A stretch of 64,000 bases of DNA from Vermamoeba vermiformis (GCA_045837725.1 JBEWZL010000012.1:1-64000); one strand, 5' to 3'. Positions 36,984 through 49,243 are shown, counted from the first letter of the stretch. Notes: a model not told the origin generated them from the letters alone. Numbers and translations: made by a program.

Positions 36984-38645
36984 ATGGAAGCAAACGCTCA
37001 GATGGCGGACGACTTTTTAAAGTATCTCAGCAATGATATGGGCAGTGATTACATGCTCGATCCTTCCGAGGTTGTCTTAGACTCACCGGCAGACAAGCCC
37101 AGCTCACCATTTTCGACCTCCGAGAGTCAGCTCACACCGGAGAGTCCTTTGGATGAATTCAATGATTTTAATCTGGACGCTGCAATTTTCGATAATATTG
37201 AACCTTTGTCACAAGACCAACTCAATTTAATTGCCCAATCAATGGCGCCAGCAGTAAATAATGTAGTAATTAAACAAGAGCCGCTCCACGAGACATCAGC
37301 TCCCGTATCAGCGGAGCCGGAGGTCAAGACCAAGCGACCCCGCAAGAAGAGAAAGCTTAATGATAACAGCTCTGAAGATATTCCCATCAAGGAGGAAGAT
37401 GACTTGGACGATAACAGCCCAATTAACTTGCCCGAAGACCCCGATCAGAAGTTGAGCCGAGAAGAGTTGTTGAATTTGTCCAGCAAGAAGTTCGAAGAAT
37501 ACGTTCGTAGACTCATGGCTAAGCGTGACTTGACTTCAGAAGAGCGCAAAGAATTAAAGAGACAGCGCAGACTCATCAAGAACAGAGAATCTGCTCAAGC
37601 TTCTCGACAAAGGAAGAAAAATTATATGGAGACTTTGGAGCAACAAGTTGCTACTCTGAACAGCGAGAACAATCGTCTCCGCGAACATATTACTGCCTTG
37701 AGCACCGAAAATAAGAGTCTGAAGGATGAAGTGATTTACTTGCACGACATGATTAAGAAGACCCCCGGACTTTCTACCTTGTTCACCGCCGGTGCTAGTT
37801 ACATGGCTTCTTTCTCGAAGGGACAACAGAACCTCAGCGCCAATGTCAAATCGGCTGGCCTTTGTCTGATGATCCTTTTGTTCTCTTTTGGTCTCTTCTT
37901 CAACAATATGCAACCTCAACAACAACAAGCTCTTCCATGGGATAGAACTGGTCGCGAAGCCATTCCTGAGGTAAGAATTAGTGCCAGAAAACAATTAATT
38001 TTTTTTCATCCCCTCGATCGTGGTAAACAAAGGTGCTAAGTTCAATTGTTTTAGGTTGTTCCCTCATCCAACAGATTAAGCAAACTCGAAGACGGTACAT
38101 TCAAATTAGCCGGCAATGAAAAAGACATCGTTAATGTTCTGTCCGAGCAAGAGTTCAACACAGAGCGACTGGAACGCGCCTACAAGACACGTCACGCCCC
38201 GAAAGAGGCTCGCATCACTGAAGTAGCTCCTGTCACTCAAGCTGCTCAGCCTGCACCTCAACCCAAGAACAACAACAACGCCGCCGCTCAACCTACCGAG
38301 TCTCACGGTGTTAAGCGCAAGCGTTCTGAAATGAAGGAGAGCAAGCCCATCGATGACATCAAGTCTCAAATCTCGGCTTGGAAGCCCAACACCACTTACT
38401 TGATGTGCAATGACATTCAACAAGTTGTGCCTCCTGAGAACGTGCCTCGTGACGCCAACGCTCCTCTTTTGATCGCGTTCTTGTTGCCTTCGGACTCATT
38501 CAATGGCACCTCATCGCAATCGACCGGTCAGGAGAATAATGGCATGCTCGAAGTGACGTGCCAAGTCATCGATGTCAACATTTTGCCTCAGCTGTCCAAC
38601 TCTCAGAGCTCCGGTCAATCGGCTGCTGTGAAGAGTTCGGCTTAG
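36984..38645 (+). CDS. Membrane-anchored bZIP transcription factor (ATF6/CREB3-like)
   Basis: Two exons (36984-37970, 38055-38645) encode 525 residues. The acidic N-terminal half (about 1-120) looks like an activation domain and contains a basic stretch KRPRKKRKL that could be a nuclear signal. The bZIP has the basic region RRLIKNRESAQASRQRKK followed by a heptad zipper, close to the ATF6 version. A single hydrophobic segment (AGLCLMILLFSFGLFF) lies about 50 residues after the zipper, and about 210 residues follow it. This is the layout of ER-membrane factors released by proteolysis during the unfolded protein response. Release by site-1/site-2 proteases is known for ATF6 and only inferred here. 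AATAAA lies at 38690-38695. Confidence 0.85.
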
Positions 38646-38755
38646 ATTCGTTGATTCTTTTTGTTTTAATAATTGTACATATACTTGTAAATAAATAATC
38701 TAAAGTGATACAATCGTGCACTTTATTTCTCAACAGGTAAGTACCAAATGTCTAT

Positions 38756-40757
38756 CTATTTGTTAGCGTTTAGGTGGGAGATAGTGACAGGATATGGATC
38801 CTTAGCGAAGAAGAAAGACGCTCTTTGCCAGTCAACGCTCGGCAATGTTTTGCTCTTAGGAACGAATTTGTACTCCCTGCGATGGTGAATTAATCAGAAT
38901 ATTTGATACACAATAGCGTTAACGGCCGAAGTCTTACGTGAACAATTTGTTGATTGCGTGGATGAAGATCATCATTGCGACTTTCTCACCCATGCACGGG
39001 TGCAAACCTGCTCCGAACGGGTGGAAATGCGACGTAAACTTTTGATTTGGATCAAAAAATCGTTCAGGGTTCCACTGCACGAGAGAACGTGAGTATCAAT
39101 ATGAACTAGTCAGTGCCATACCTCTTCAGGGTCTTTGACCAAATCCGGATCGTTGCCCATCACCCACGCGGAGACACAAACCAATCTGCCCGCTGGAATA
39201 AAATAATCGCCGACTTGCACGTCTTTCATCACCTTACTTGAAGGTAATGAGTCGAGTGGTGCTTGAGGGGATTGGACTTACCGTATATTCAATAGGGAGC
39301 CGTAGCGACGAACAGTCTCGCGGATACACGCACGAATGAACGGGAAGTTGGCGACGTCAGTCAGATCTGTGCCCTTCTCTTTTTGTTCTGCGTATTCGCG
39401 AAGAACTTTTTCTCTTCAAAGACTGTTAGCACCTTGGCTTCTCGAAGAGGCAGTCGCTTACCGAGCACTTTCGTTGTTGACCAAGTGCATCACAGTCCAC
39501 GCAAATGTTCCGGCAGTGTTCGCGTGGAATGCGAAGAGCAACGCAATCATGTGATCGGTGGTCTTGTTAACCTGTTTGGAATGGAACAGTTCAACATCAA
39601 ATGATGGATTATAATATGGTACACTTACACCTGCTATCTCATGATAACCGTTGCGAAAGAATCCGGTCATGTAATCAACTGCTTCAGGCTGCACGCTATT
39701 AGTACACGACTACACGCAGCCACTTCTACTCACGTGCTCGGCGACATATTTCTGCGCATGATTGCGAACGTAATCACCGCAAATTTCATCGAGGCCTTTC
39801 TTCATCAGTTTCGCTCGTTTAGGAGAGCCGAATGGCAGCCAAGGGAACAAAAATGTGAAGGAGGTGAAGCCTACAAGTATTTGAGTTCCAAATAAGGAAA
39901 ATACAACCTAACCCTTACCTTCCATTTCTAATCGTCGGAACTGGTCAATGAGAGAGTTGCAATGATGTTCATACAAATACTCTCCCATAATTAGACGGAC
40001 AGCAGTACGCAATACTAAGTTACTCGCTTCTCTGTTGAGTTCGACCTAAAAAAGGAAACTTTGAGAATTTAAGTCAACGGAGGAACTAATTCATATTCAC
40101 CTACTTCATTAAGAGTGGTCCATACAGAAAGGACTTTTTCAACCTCAGATTCAACGATTGGTTTGAAGCTCTGAATGTTACGGACTGTCATTAAGCCTTG
40201 GCGGATGGATCCTGGACTTTTCTTGGTCCATTCAACGTTATCGAACATATCAGCACCGAAGATATGCTTCACTGATTCAAGTACTCCACTGCAAAGATTA
40301 GGATTTCAGAAACCAAAGTATAGCAGCGAGAGGAGAATTAATGCTGCTTATCGTATGTAACTTACAAATCAAAGCTAATTTCAGCCGAGGGCCATGCGTA
40401 AATCTTGTTGCTAAGCTCGGGATCAAAGACAAAAATGAATCGTGATACTGTCAGGTCGATATCGACAACGGGACCAAACTATTGTGCAAATTAGTGCTAT
40501 TTGACATCGTTTAAATTAACTTACTGTCTTTTTTGCCCATAATAAGGTTTTTGGAGGCTGCTTTCCCCACTCAACTGGCAATGGCAAATTGGAAGGTGAA
40601 AGAACTTTGGCCGGTAGTTTTAAGCCTTCAGGTACCACCTAAAATTGATATTAGCTAATAATTCGTTGAAACTAATGTGATTGGCAACCGGATCTCGTTT
40701 TGAGAGCTTGAAGTACAAGAAGACGGCAACAGCGGCAAGTATTAAAGACAAGATCAT
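38756..40757 (-). CDS. Cytochrome P450 (second copy)
   Basis: Twelve exons (40757-40689, 40638-40525, 40478-40366, 40288-40105, 40045-39919, 39870-39734, 39688-39629, 39571-39462, 39413-39282, 39236-39122, 39074-38938, 38876-38756) encode 472 residues. It begins with a hydrophobic anchor, then the I-helix AFHANTAGTFAW, the K-helix ETVRR, WNPERFFDP and the heme loop FGAGLHPCMGEKVA with the Cys ligand. The I-helix is close to that of the P450 at 10.9-12.6 kb, but exon number is doubled and the two genes are 26 kb apart, so the duplication is not recent. The ends of this gene and the bZIP gene are convergent, 110 bp apart. The substrate is unknown. Confidence 0.88.
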
Positions 40758-41014
40758 TCGTTATGTTGCAGTGCCTTGGCGAATTAAAGCGAAAAGCAAG
40801 TAAAAAATCTGAACAGGAAGGTATATTGACGCGTGTCAGGGCCTGCTATTTTTGCATTAAGTAACGCCGTGACGAATTGCACGAACCACATCCATCTTTA
40901 CTCGATGCGACTCTTATTCGGTGCGACGAAAGATGAAAAGAAATAACGAAAGGTTGTATTCAATTGTAGCGTAAGTTACGAAGATAAACCTTCTATTTAT
41001 TTCATACGGCCCAA

Positions 41015-42584
41015 TTACTGCAGTGTCCCGTACTGTGGCGCGGGTTGCAATGCAATAGCCTCATCCTCGGTATTATTGAGCTCTGGGTGGTCTGCTGCAC
41101 GTTTTCGATCCACTTCGAACTTGACATGACGCACGAACATGCCGAGCCAGGTGAGGTTCATGGCTGAGGTGACTGCTAGTAGCAGATAGGTGTATTCTTC
41201 TTGGTGCGTTTCGTATCGGTAGTTTGCATTAAATGTGTAAACTGCACCAAACACCACTAAGACGAGCGGCATGGGCACGACGAGGGTGTACACTGCGAAG
41301 AGTGTCCATCGCACTGCTGGTTTCATCTTCCAGTACTCGCCCAGCTTAGTAATGTAGTGCGTGATGCTTGGTTTGAGTGCAACAACACTACCAATCGTGA
41401 TGATGGTGGTGAAGGCCCAGGACACGAGTGACGTCTGCGACACAACATAGGACATGTTGTTGGTGTAGCGACTGTTGGTTGAAAACGGATGCAACAACAT
41501 GGAGAACAAGGGCTGATAGGTGACATTTGGTGTATTGAACTCGTAGCACTCTGGCCACTTGTATTTGTAATTATGGGATGGCTCAAGATACGTGTCGTTG
41601 ATTCTCCTTGTAGTGAGCTCTGTCGACAGTTTGGCCTGCAACGACCGCTGAGTAGCGACCGCGGCTAAGAGGTCGAGTGGTGACGATGAAATCATTTCGA
41701 TGAAGTTGACGTATAAGTGAAGCACCGGGATGTTGTAGTCCACTCTTAACACTTCAAATTCTTCGAGCGTTGTGACATCGCTGAACACACCTGGTGGCGG
41801 ATAAGATTTGACTGGTGGATACACTGGCGTGAAAAACTCTGCACTGACCATGTCGCGGAAATCATAGTGTCCCTTAATACGCGGTGCGCACACTGTAAGG
41901 GGTTGGAGGTCATACGCATTGTAGTGATAGGTTTGAAACAGTTCTGCTGAAAACGTTCGTCTGGAGCCGTTCAGTGAAGGGAGCTGACAATAATTCAAGT
42001 CCAATTGGTTGGTGGAGAGTAGCAGTGAGTGATCGGCACTGATGTTGTGCGGCAGCGTGAATACGACACCGTAGTTTGGTTGCTTGAAGGGAAGTGAGCC
42101 CAAGAGCCTGTTCGACGAGTAGTTGACAGTGCCTGGCTCATCGTGCGTGATGACCAGTGTCGTCATGCTGATTACGACGACCACTGCAAATACAATGGCC
42201 GAGGCGAATCCTCCTGCCGCTCTTTTTCTTCCTTCTGCGCGTTGCTGTTTCTCGTTCAGAAGCACGGGCTCGCTCGGATTGTGTGCAAAATCATCGAAGT
42301 TGAGGCGAACGTCAAGTAGTCGCAGCACTTTCGGCACTTGAGGTATGGGCAACAACAGCAGGAACACGACGAGCTGCATTAACACGATTGTGGACAAGAT
42401 AATTATAGTGGCGATCAGTTGCAAGGAGTTTCTGATATCATCCACATTTTCAAAACCTAATGAAGCATTAAATTAAGGCCTTGCGGTTGTGACACTTTTA
42501 CGCATCTGTGACATTTTCCGTTGATCTGCTTTTAGCAACGAACTTACCTGTAGCTATAACAGCGGGTTGGCATGTGGTCATCAT
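41015..42584 (-). CDS. Multi-pass membrane glycoprotein, unrecognised
   Basis: Two exons (42584-42548 and 42456-41015) encode 492 residues. The long frame has no ATG near its 5' end; the start comes from a small upstream exon (MMTTCQPAVIAT) spliced in frame by a GTAAGT donor and TAG acceptor. Five hydrophobic segments are seen: near residues 20-45 and 90-115, then three in the last 150 residues. Between the second and third lies a loop of about 230 residues with several N-glycosylation sequons (NYS, NIS, NGS, NDT, NVT, NMS), so it should face outside. The tail is acidic with a YGTL motif. No family is recognised. Confidence 0.7.
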
Positions 42585-42784
42585 TTTTAATTAAAACATT
42601 AATGGGCTGAGCGAGATTTCGATTGTAAAATACCGGAACGCATTTTTTGTTTTTACGAAGTTTTACCGAGGAGCGGACGCAAGTTCTGTCCTGTTGGAGT
42701 AGCAGCTCGTACAATATTCAACTTACCTAAGTGGAAAGTTTATCAATTAAACGAGCTTGGTTGCTCAAGCAGTTTTCCTTTATT

Positions 42785-45700
42785 TTACAACACGAGCACA
42801 TCCTCGTGATCTTCGTCGTACTCACGCGAAGAGTCATCCTCGTCGTGCTCGCTCGAGTGTTCTTCGTGCTTCTTGTGCTCATCGGGACTCTCATCTTCGT
42901 CCTCGCTGTGCTCGTGCGAGTGACTCTCTGGCGTGTCTGCGCCGTGTTCGTGCCGCTCTTCTTCGCTCACCGAGTGTTCGTCCACGTGGTCTTCGTGGTG
43001 CTCAGCGCCAGCATCAGCGTGCTCGTCGTGTGGATCTTCAGCGAGGTCTGGCTGCACATCTTTCTCCCCTTCTTGCGCGAGGAGCAGTTCATCGAGCTTG
43101 TCTTGAATGTCACTCACATTGCTCTTCATGGCAGCTTCAATCTCAGCCACGGACGGATTCACCAGGGCTCGCGCTTCATCGTCCAGTTCGCGCATGACCA
43201 GAGAGTTCTGACGCTCCACGACACGCACGTGCTCTTCTTCGCTGTCATCGTCATCGTCCACGGGCAGATCACCAATGGGTTCATCAGCCTCGTCTTCGCT
43301 GTTCTCCACAGACAGGGGACGGCTCGGAGGACGCAGCGGTGACACGTCAGTGCTCGGCTCAGCTTTGTCGTCAGTGCGTGGTGTGCGCGGACTGGGCTCT
43401 CTGGGTGTAGTCTCGCGCGGTGTGGGCTCTCTGGGTGTAGTCTCGCGCGGACTGGGCTCGCGAGAGGTGTGCGGACTCGTGTCAGTTTTGACATGCTGCG
43501 TCGTGTCAGGGCTCGGAACTTCGGCAGGCTCCACTTTGACATCTTCAGTGCGCGGCGTTCTCGGACTCAACTGCCGCGGCGTGGGCTCACGTGACTTGTT
43601 GGCCGTGTCTTGCACCACCACAGCAGGGTTCTCGTGCGGCGTGACGGGCTTGTCATCTTTGGGACTCTTGTCGCGCGGTGTTTTGGTCTTCTTGGTGCGC
43701 GGTGACTTGGTGCGCTCCTCAGTGCCCTTGTTGAGCACACTGGTAGCAATGGACAGAATAGGCACGACACCCGGGGTGGCATTGACGTCGACCTGGCCCA
43801 TGTTCTTGATGGCTTCGAGTCTCTCGCGCTCCAAGTCACTCTGCCGCGTCTCAAAGCTGGTCTTGGCGGGCTTGTCGCGCTTGCCACTCAGTCGCTTGTC
43901 CTTCTTGTCTTTCTTATCACGTGCCGTCAAATTGCCTTTTCTGTCCGTGGCAGCTTTGGCCAGCTCACTGGCCTTGGCGGTGACTTGTTTGGTCTTGCGC
44001 GCGCTCTTGCGCTTCTCTTTCTTCTTCTCCACGGCGTTGTCTTCGCTCTTGCGCGCCACACTCTCGGGCTTGGGCTCGTCGCTCGGAGCACTGCTCTGCA
44101 CGAACTCGCGCAAGTTGGCTGCACGGCGTGATTGGCGCTGCAGCAGTGTGCGGCGTGAGCTGTCATCACCCTCGCTGAACACATCTTCGAGCGAGCCCTT
44201 GCTGCTCTTGGACCCGGCACGACGGCGCGGCAGTTGTTCGCTGGCTGGTCGCTCCACACTGCTCGTGCTCTGCGTGTCACTCTCGATCGAGGACGGGGCG
44301 GCGAGTACTGCGGAACTCTTTTGACTGCGCGGTGCACGACGCTTTGGTGGTGGCATCGAGTTGACAGGTGTCAAAGTGGCACGATCTGACAGCACAGTCA
44401 ACAACGAGCTGAAGTGCGTGGCAGCTGTGGGCTCCGTGGTCACGAGTTGTGCGATGTCAGTGGGGGGCACGGCACCGTCCTAATTAGGCAGTTAGTTGTT
44501 GGAATGCCCAAATATGGCAATTCTTACCTTGACACTGCCGTTGACTTTAAGTGCGGCAATGATTCTTTCCAAACTGGGACTGGTGAGCGCGTTGTCGTCC
44601 CATTGAATGTTCTAAAAATAGATGTGAGTAAGTGCTATATTTAGCCCGCCAATCACTTGCCTTCAAGGTCGCGTTGGTCTGAATGGCGCGTGCCAGTGCA
44701 AATACACCGCGATTGCCTAATTTGTGGCCCTTGATGTTCAGCTCTTCCAGGCGCGAATTGTGCGCTAAAGATAGCAGCACAGGTCCGAGCTCGTGCTTCA
44801 ACTGCTGACTCGAACGAGGACCACCCGCAATGCTCAACTTCTTCAATTTCACTGAACACGCGGTGAGTGCGAGCTAAAAATAGAACACGGTGGTACGTAC
44901 ACTGCGAGGCCAAGATGAGTGCAGAGAGTTGTTTGACCAATAGGGAGCGTTCTTTCTGATTCTTGAACTTGAAATTTCCATCGAGCACGAGCGTCTCTAG
45001 CGTGACGGGATTGATGTCCAAACTCGTCAGGGCCGCGCACAGTGCCCCCACACCTTCATCGCCGAACTCGTTGTCGCGCAGATTCAACTCGGTCACGCCG
45101 CGCATCTGGCGCAGTTGATGGGCTGTACGCGGTGTGAGTACTTGCCTAATATGGCAATGCGGGGTGACTTACCAATAGCCGCAGCACCAGTGGGTCCAAA
45201 GTTGTTCTCGGCAGCCTCAATGGCAATCGAGCCCAAGTAGCTGTTGCTGTGCACGGTGCTCAACAGCTCGACCAGGGCCTCGGCACTCATGCCAGTACCA
45301 TTTAAGGCAATGCGCTTCAGTGAATCATTGCCCTGCAACAGTCGCACCAGGGCTGGTCGCACCTTGTCCGTGAATCTATTTCTAGACACATCGAGCTCGG
45401 TCAGTCGCAAACAGCCGCGCTGCACTGCTGGCACCACGAGCGGCAAGTGCGCCTGTGTGTTGACGAGCTTGACCGTGCGCAGCTTGAAGTTGGGCAGCGC
45501 GAGCCACTGCGACATGACGCCCGAGCCCTCCTGATCGAGTCGATTGTCGGAGATGTTCAGATAGGTCAAGTGATCGAGCAGGGGCGCGCACTTCTTGAAG
45601 CAGTTGAACAGCGTGGCCAGCCCGCGACTGCTCAGATTGGTGTTGGTCAGATCGATGTGCTCCACATTCACTGAATCACCGCACCGTTCAATGAACGAGG

Positions 45701-48569
45701 TCAAGAACGTCAAGCCCTGTGTCGCGGATGAGTACTCCGAACAGTGCGCTATATTTAGCAGCGTACCTTGTCCTCGACGGAGGTGTTGCTCAGATCCAAG
45801 TAGCGCAGTTGTGTGTAGCTCTGATTGAACACCAGGGCCTCGTGCAGTGTCGTGTAGGCCTCGCGCGTGAAGTTCGAATTAGCGACGTCCAAATTAGTCA
45901 ATACGGAGGTGTGGCGGAACAAATTCATGATCGAATTCGCAGCGTCACGTGACAGCAGTCGATTGTCCCGCACAATCAAGTGCGTGAACCAAGGATTGTA
46001 GCGCAGTGCCAGCATGATGGCTTTGTACTCGTCGTCTAAAAATAACGTCAGTTCAGTGAATACTTGCAAAGATTGGCTGTACCTGTCTCGGGCAGTTCAA
46101 ACATTTTGAAGTTGAATTCTTTGACGCGCTGCACGTGATACAAATTCTTCATGTCCCAAATGATGTCACCGCGCGGTTCAATCGATAAATAGTTGCAAAT
46201 ACTCTTGTACGCATTTACGAATCCACCGCACGGCAGTGATAGGGCGTAAGTATCTGTCAAACATGTCAGTCAATGACACGTGTCAAGTGTCAGTACGCAC
46301 CGAGTGGCAGGGCATCGAGTCTATTAATAGGCTCCACATCAGACTCGAACCAGGCCCCCTCAGGCATGGCAGGGAAGTTGGCCATGAAGCTGCGTCGAAG
46401 GCGATTGATGACGTCATCAGTGTGCTCGGAGACACCTTCCACTTTGAAGTTCTTGAACTCAATGCACAGCTGCGAGGGGTCAGTGTGAGGGCTATTTATA
46501 GCGCTGGTGGCACTTACTGCCTTGTCCTCTTTGGCCCGCACGGTGACAATGTCGAGCAGATGTGCTTCATGAACGATCTTGCCCTTCACTAAAAACAGCA
46601 CACGTGACTCGGTGATGACAAGCAAGTGCAGCACAATTTTCTTCTTGCTCACGGCCACGTCCATCGTGTACAGCGCACGGGCACGTGATCGGCGCGCATC
46701 TAACAGCACCTCTGTCGCAGTGTTAGCTATTTATAGACATCGGTCACATGACATCTTACGCAGATCACTCGGCAGCATGGGCATGAATAATTCCGTCAAT
46801 CGTTGCTGCAATTGTTCCGCGGTGAGATACACGTTGAAAATATCTGTTTGCAGCACACTCATCGAACTCTCTGTCGTCGCGGCGGAATAATCGTCGGAGC
46901 CCTCCGAGGCCTGCATTTACAATTAATTATGAGTTCTAAAAATAGCATTGCTCACGTGCCTGTTCGGTGGAATAATCGTCGTCGCCCTCGCGGTACTGTT
47001 GCAGTGTTGGCCGCGCAGTCTGTGGCACTGCTCGCTCCGGGGCCACGGGACTGGAGATGGGCGAGGCCTCTGGTGCTATAAATAGATGTCAGCATCTGTG
47101 GAGACCTCTGTTTGACAGGTGTCACTCACTAATTATTCCGCGCATGGTCAACATCTCGCGTGTGGGTCTGTTGGACAGTTTGATGGTCAAGTTGCGCTTG
47201 TGTTCTAAATATAGCATGAGCATTGCCTAATTTGGTAATCGGTGACATTACCCGTCAGTTTGCGCTGATCATTCTCCAATTTGCGCGCGAGTTGCACGGT
47301 GGATAAGAATGCCACGCACCACGAATTCTTTTCTTTCTCGTCACGTGCTGTCAGGCCAAACACTTTGTCTTTCATTTTGATGTTGATTGATTTTTCCTTA
47401 TCTGGCACTCCCGTGGGATTCTCGTTCAAGAACACGCGTCCAAAATAGGAATACTGCTCCACCCAGAACCGCTCGTTGATCTCCGCTGCCAACAAAATAA
47501 TGTCGTTGAACAACAGCAAATGTACGTCACGTGGTGCAACGACATCGGCACCGCTGTTTGACACGTGTCAGTACGCGTGTTAGTCGCTGCTATTTATAGT
47601 AACGTACTCGGTCTGAACGTGCTGCCACACTGAATCACTGATGAATCGGCGATGCGGGACCGCGAGTTGCTAAATTAGGCAATGAGTACAAACAATTACC
47701 AAATATAGACACGACGTACGGGAAAGCCATCGATCTTAGCCTCGAGTTCGAGCACGCGTTCAATGTTCTCGGACTCGCGCTTCTTCTCGTTGACGAGCGT
47801 GGCAATCTCGTGCATGGTCTTGACGGCCTGTTTGATGTTCTTGTAGTCGGGATGTTCCGTCCACGTGTTTTTGAGCAGATCTGACAGCAACATGTTGTAC
47901 TGCGGTATGCGCTGAATGGGCAGAATGAGCAGTGACTCGAGATCACTGAAGTTGAGTTCGGGCCGCTGTTCAGCCTGTTCAATGAACTCTTTGAACTGTT
48001 TGTTGCTGCTCTTCAACTGTTTCATGAACGGTGAGTGCCACGATCTACTCGTTGTGACACGTGTCAATCACGTACCTGTTTCAGCAGTGCAAAGGCCTTG
48101 TCGTAGTTGCTCACGTAGCTGTGGTACCAGCGGAATGCCCCCACCTTGCCGAGCTTGACAAACACATCGCCCAACAGTGCCGCGCTCGTCCAGCTCTGCA
48201 GCTTGGCAGTGATCTCTTGCAGCACCACGCGATTGAGGCCCAAAATGACCTCCACATCGCCAAATAAGGTGCGCACGTCTTGGCGCGTCACGAGCGGCGT
48301 GGCACTGTTGCACTGCTCGCTCAGGGGCCGCTGAAACACGTCTTCGAGCACGGTCAAGCGCCGCACGTAGTTCTCTTCGGTCTTGAGCAGCTCTTTGGCG
48401 ATGCCATTGCGCTTGTAATTCATCTTTTCTGTCGCGCAATCAGGTCAGTGGATGCAGCAGAGTGAACGCAGTGCTGTCACTTACTCATCAGCCGGAACTT
48501 GGTGATGCAGGCATTGCTGCGAATGTGCTTTTGAATGACAGTAGCTGCTGTGTGTTGACGACTCTCCAT
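42785..48569 (-). CDS. IQ-RhoGEF-PH-CARMIL-type LRR fusion protein
   Basis: Seventeen exons encode 1,659 residues in one continuous frame: 48569-48485, 48428-48076, 48016-47720, 47669-47608, 47553-47252, 47204-47130, 47075-46960, 46910-46760, 46711-46518, 46469-46301, 46253-46083, 46035-45767, 45716-45173, 45122-44901, 44851-44661, 44611-44528, 44479-42785. An IQ motif opens it (about 10-30). A DH domain follows (TEENYVRRLTVLEDVF; LLILPIQRIPQYNMLL), then a PH domain to about 370. Residues about 430-660 match the CARMIL PH region (CGGFVNAYKSICNY; IIWDMKNLYHV). A CARMIL-type LRR array (660-1095) ends in NATLKNIQWDDN. The tail is Ser/Pro/Lys-rich with (T/S)PRE repeats, then Asp/Glu/His-rich to the end; I do not see the capping-protein-binding motif of animal CARMIL. 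Introns 7 and 15 use GC donors. It probably couples Rho-type GTPase activation to actin assembly. Confidence 0.88.
44479..48269. promoter_or_regulatory. Cluster of MEF2-type, CArG and E-box matches in gene body
   Basis: Strict MEF2-type matches (CTA, four A/T, TAG) start at 44612, 44635, 44874, 45749, 46321, 46492, 46727, 46936, 47076, 47205 and 47590. CArG matches (CC, six A/T, GG) start at 44479, 44508, 45145, 47226 and 48260. Intronic CACGTG lies at 46277, 46953, 47562 and 48058, three of them within GACACGTGTC. All but 46321 and 48260 are in introns. Sites are seen directly; binding by MADS-box or bHLH factors is inference. Confidence 0.55.
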
Positions 48570-49243
48570 CGTGCCCTGGTGATGTGAACGGATCAGATCT
48601 TCCGAAATATGCTTGTAATTGCAGTTGATCGGAAAATAATGCTAATTTCTTGTAATATAGTGTCGTAATAATGATATTATATGCACGCCACAAATTGAAT
48701 GGATTACCAATTCAAAAAATCTTCCACTTTGCGAGGTAAAATTTATTAAATCACAAGCGCAGTGGTAAAATAAGAATTTAAACCGTTAATACAATATATA
48801 TGTAATAGCTTTGAAGTGAAATTAAGCTAATTTAATGATTTGTAAAGCAGATTCGTAAATTGATACTCCGCACGTCATAGTGAAAAGTATCAAATCAATT
48901 CGGCTACTATCAAGCACGGCAATGTAATAATTAATAAACTACTACTGCCACTCTGGTCTAATATTGCTTGGCAACTTACTTGTCCTCAATTCTAGCGTTA
49001 CCTGACTCTAATAGATCATACAAATAAATAAATAAACAATATAATACAAATACTAATGCAACTTATAATATGTTGCCAATCTTATACAACATCAATCAAT
49101 TTAAAAATTGTTCGGCAATTGATGTTGCAGGGAAATAGCCCTGATTGACCGTTCGAATGTGCCGATAAGGCTAAAAATAGCTCACAATTGCAGGGGCATG
49201 TGATTGACTATAACACAAGTATTTATTCGACCAATGGCAGCCC
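48570..49243. other. Intergenic stretch, RhoGEF-CARMIL promoter side
   Basis: About 670 bp, very AT-rich up to 49,100. It holds the promoter of the RhoGEF-CARMIL gene and the 3' flank of SF3A2. A MEF2-type CTAAAAATAG lies at 49171-49180, and an AGCCCTGATTGACCGTTCG string near 49,137 resembles one at about 8,868. No gene or RNA was recognised. Confidence 0.4.

Noticed and set aside
41015-42445. Start of the multi-pass glycoprotein at 42445
   Set aside because: That codon is GTG; a spliced upstream exon supplies an ATG at 42584 in frame.
43275-44324. Long + strand frame of 349 codons
   Set aside because: It is antisense to the Ser/Pro/Lys-rich last exon of the RhoGEF-CARMIL gene; GC-rich codon bias keeps the opposite strand open.
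44612-47214. Counting MEF2-type matches that touch splice acceptors as independent sites
   Set aside because: Matches at 44612, 47076 and 47205 include the intron's terminal AG and may reflect splicing constraint; they are listed, but the argument rests on mid-intron and exonic sites.
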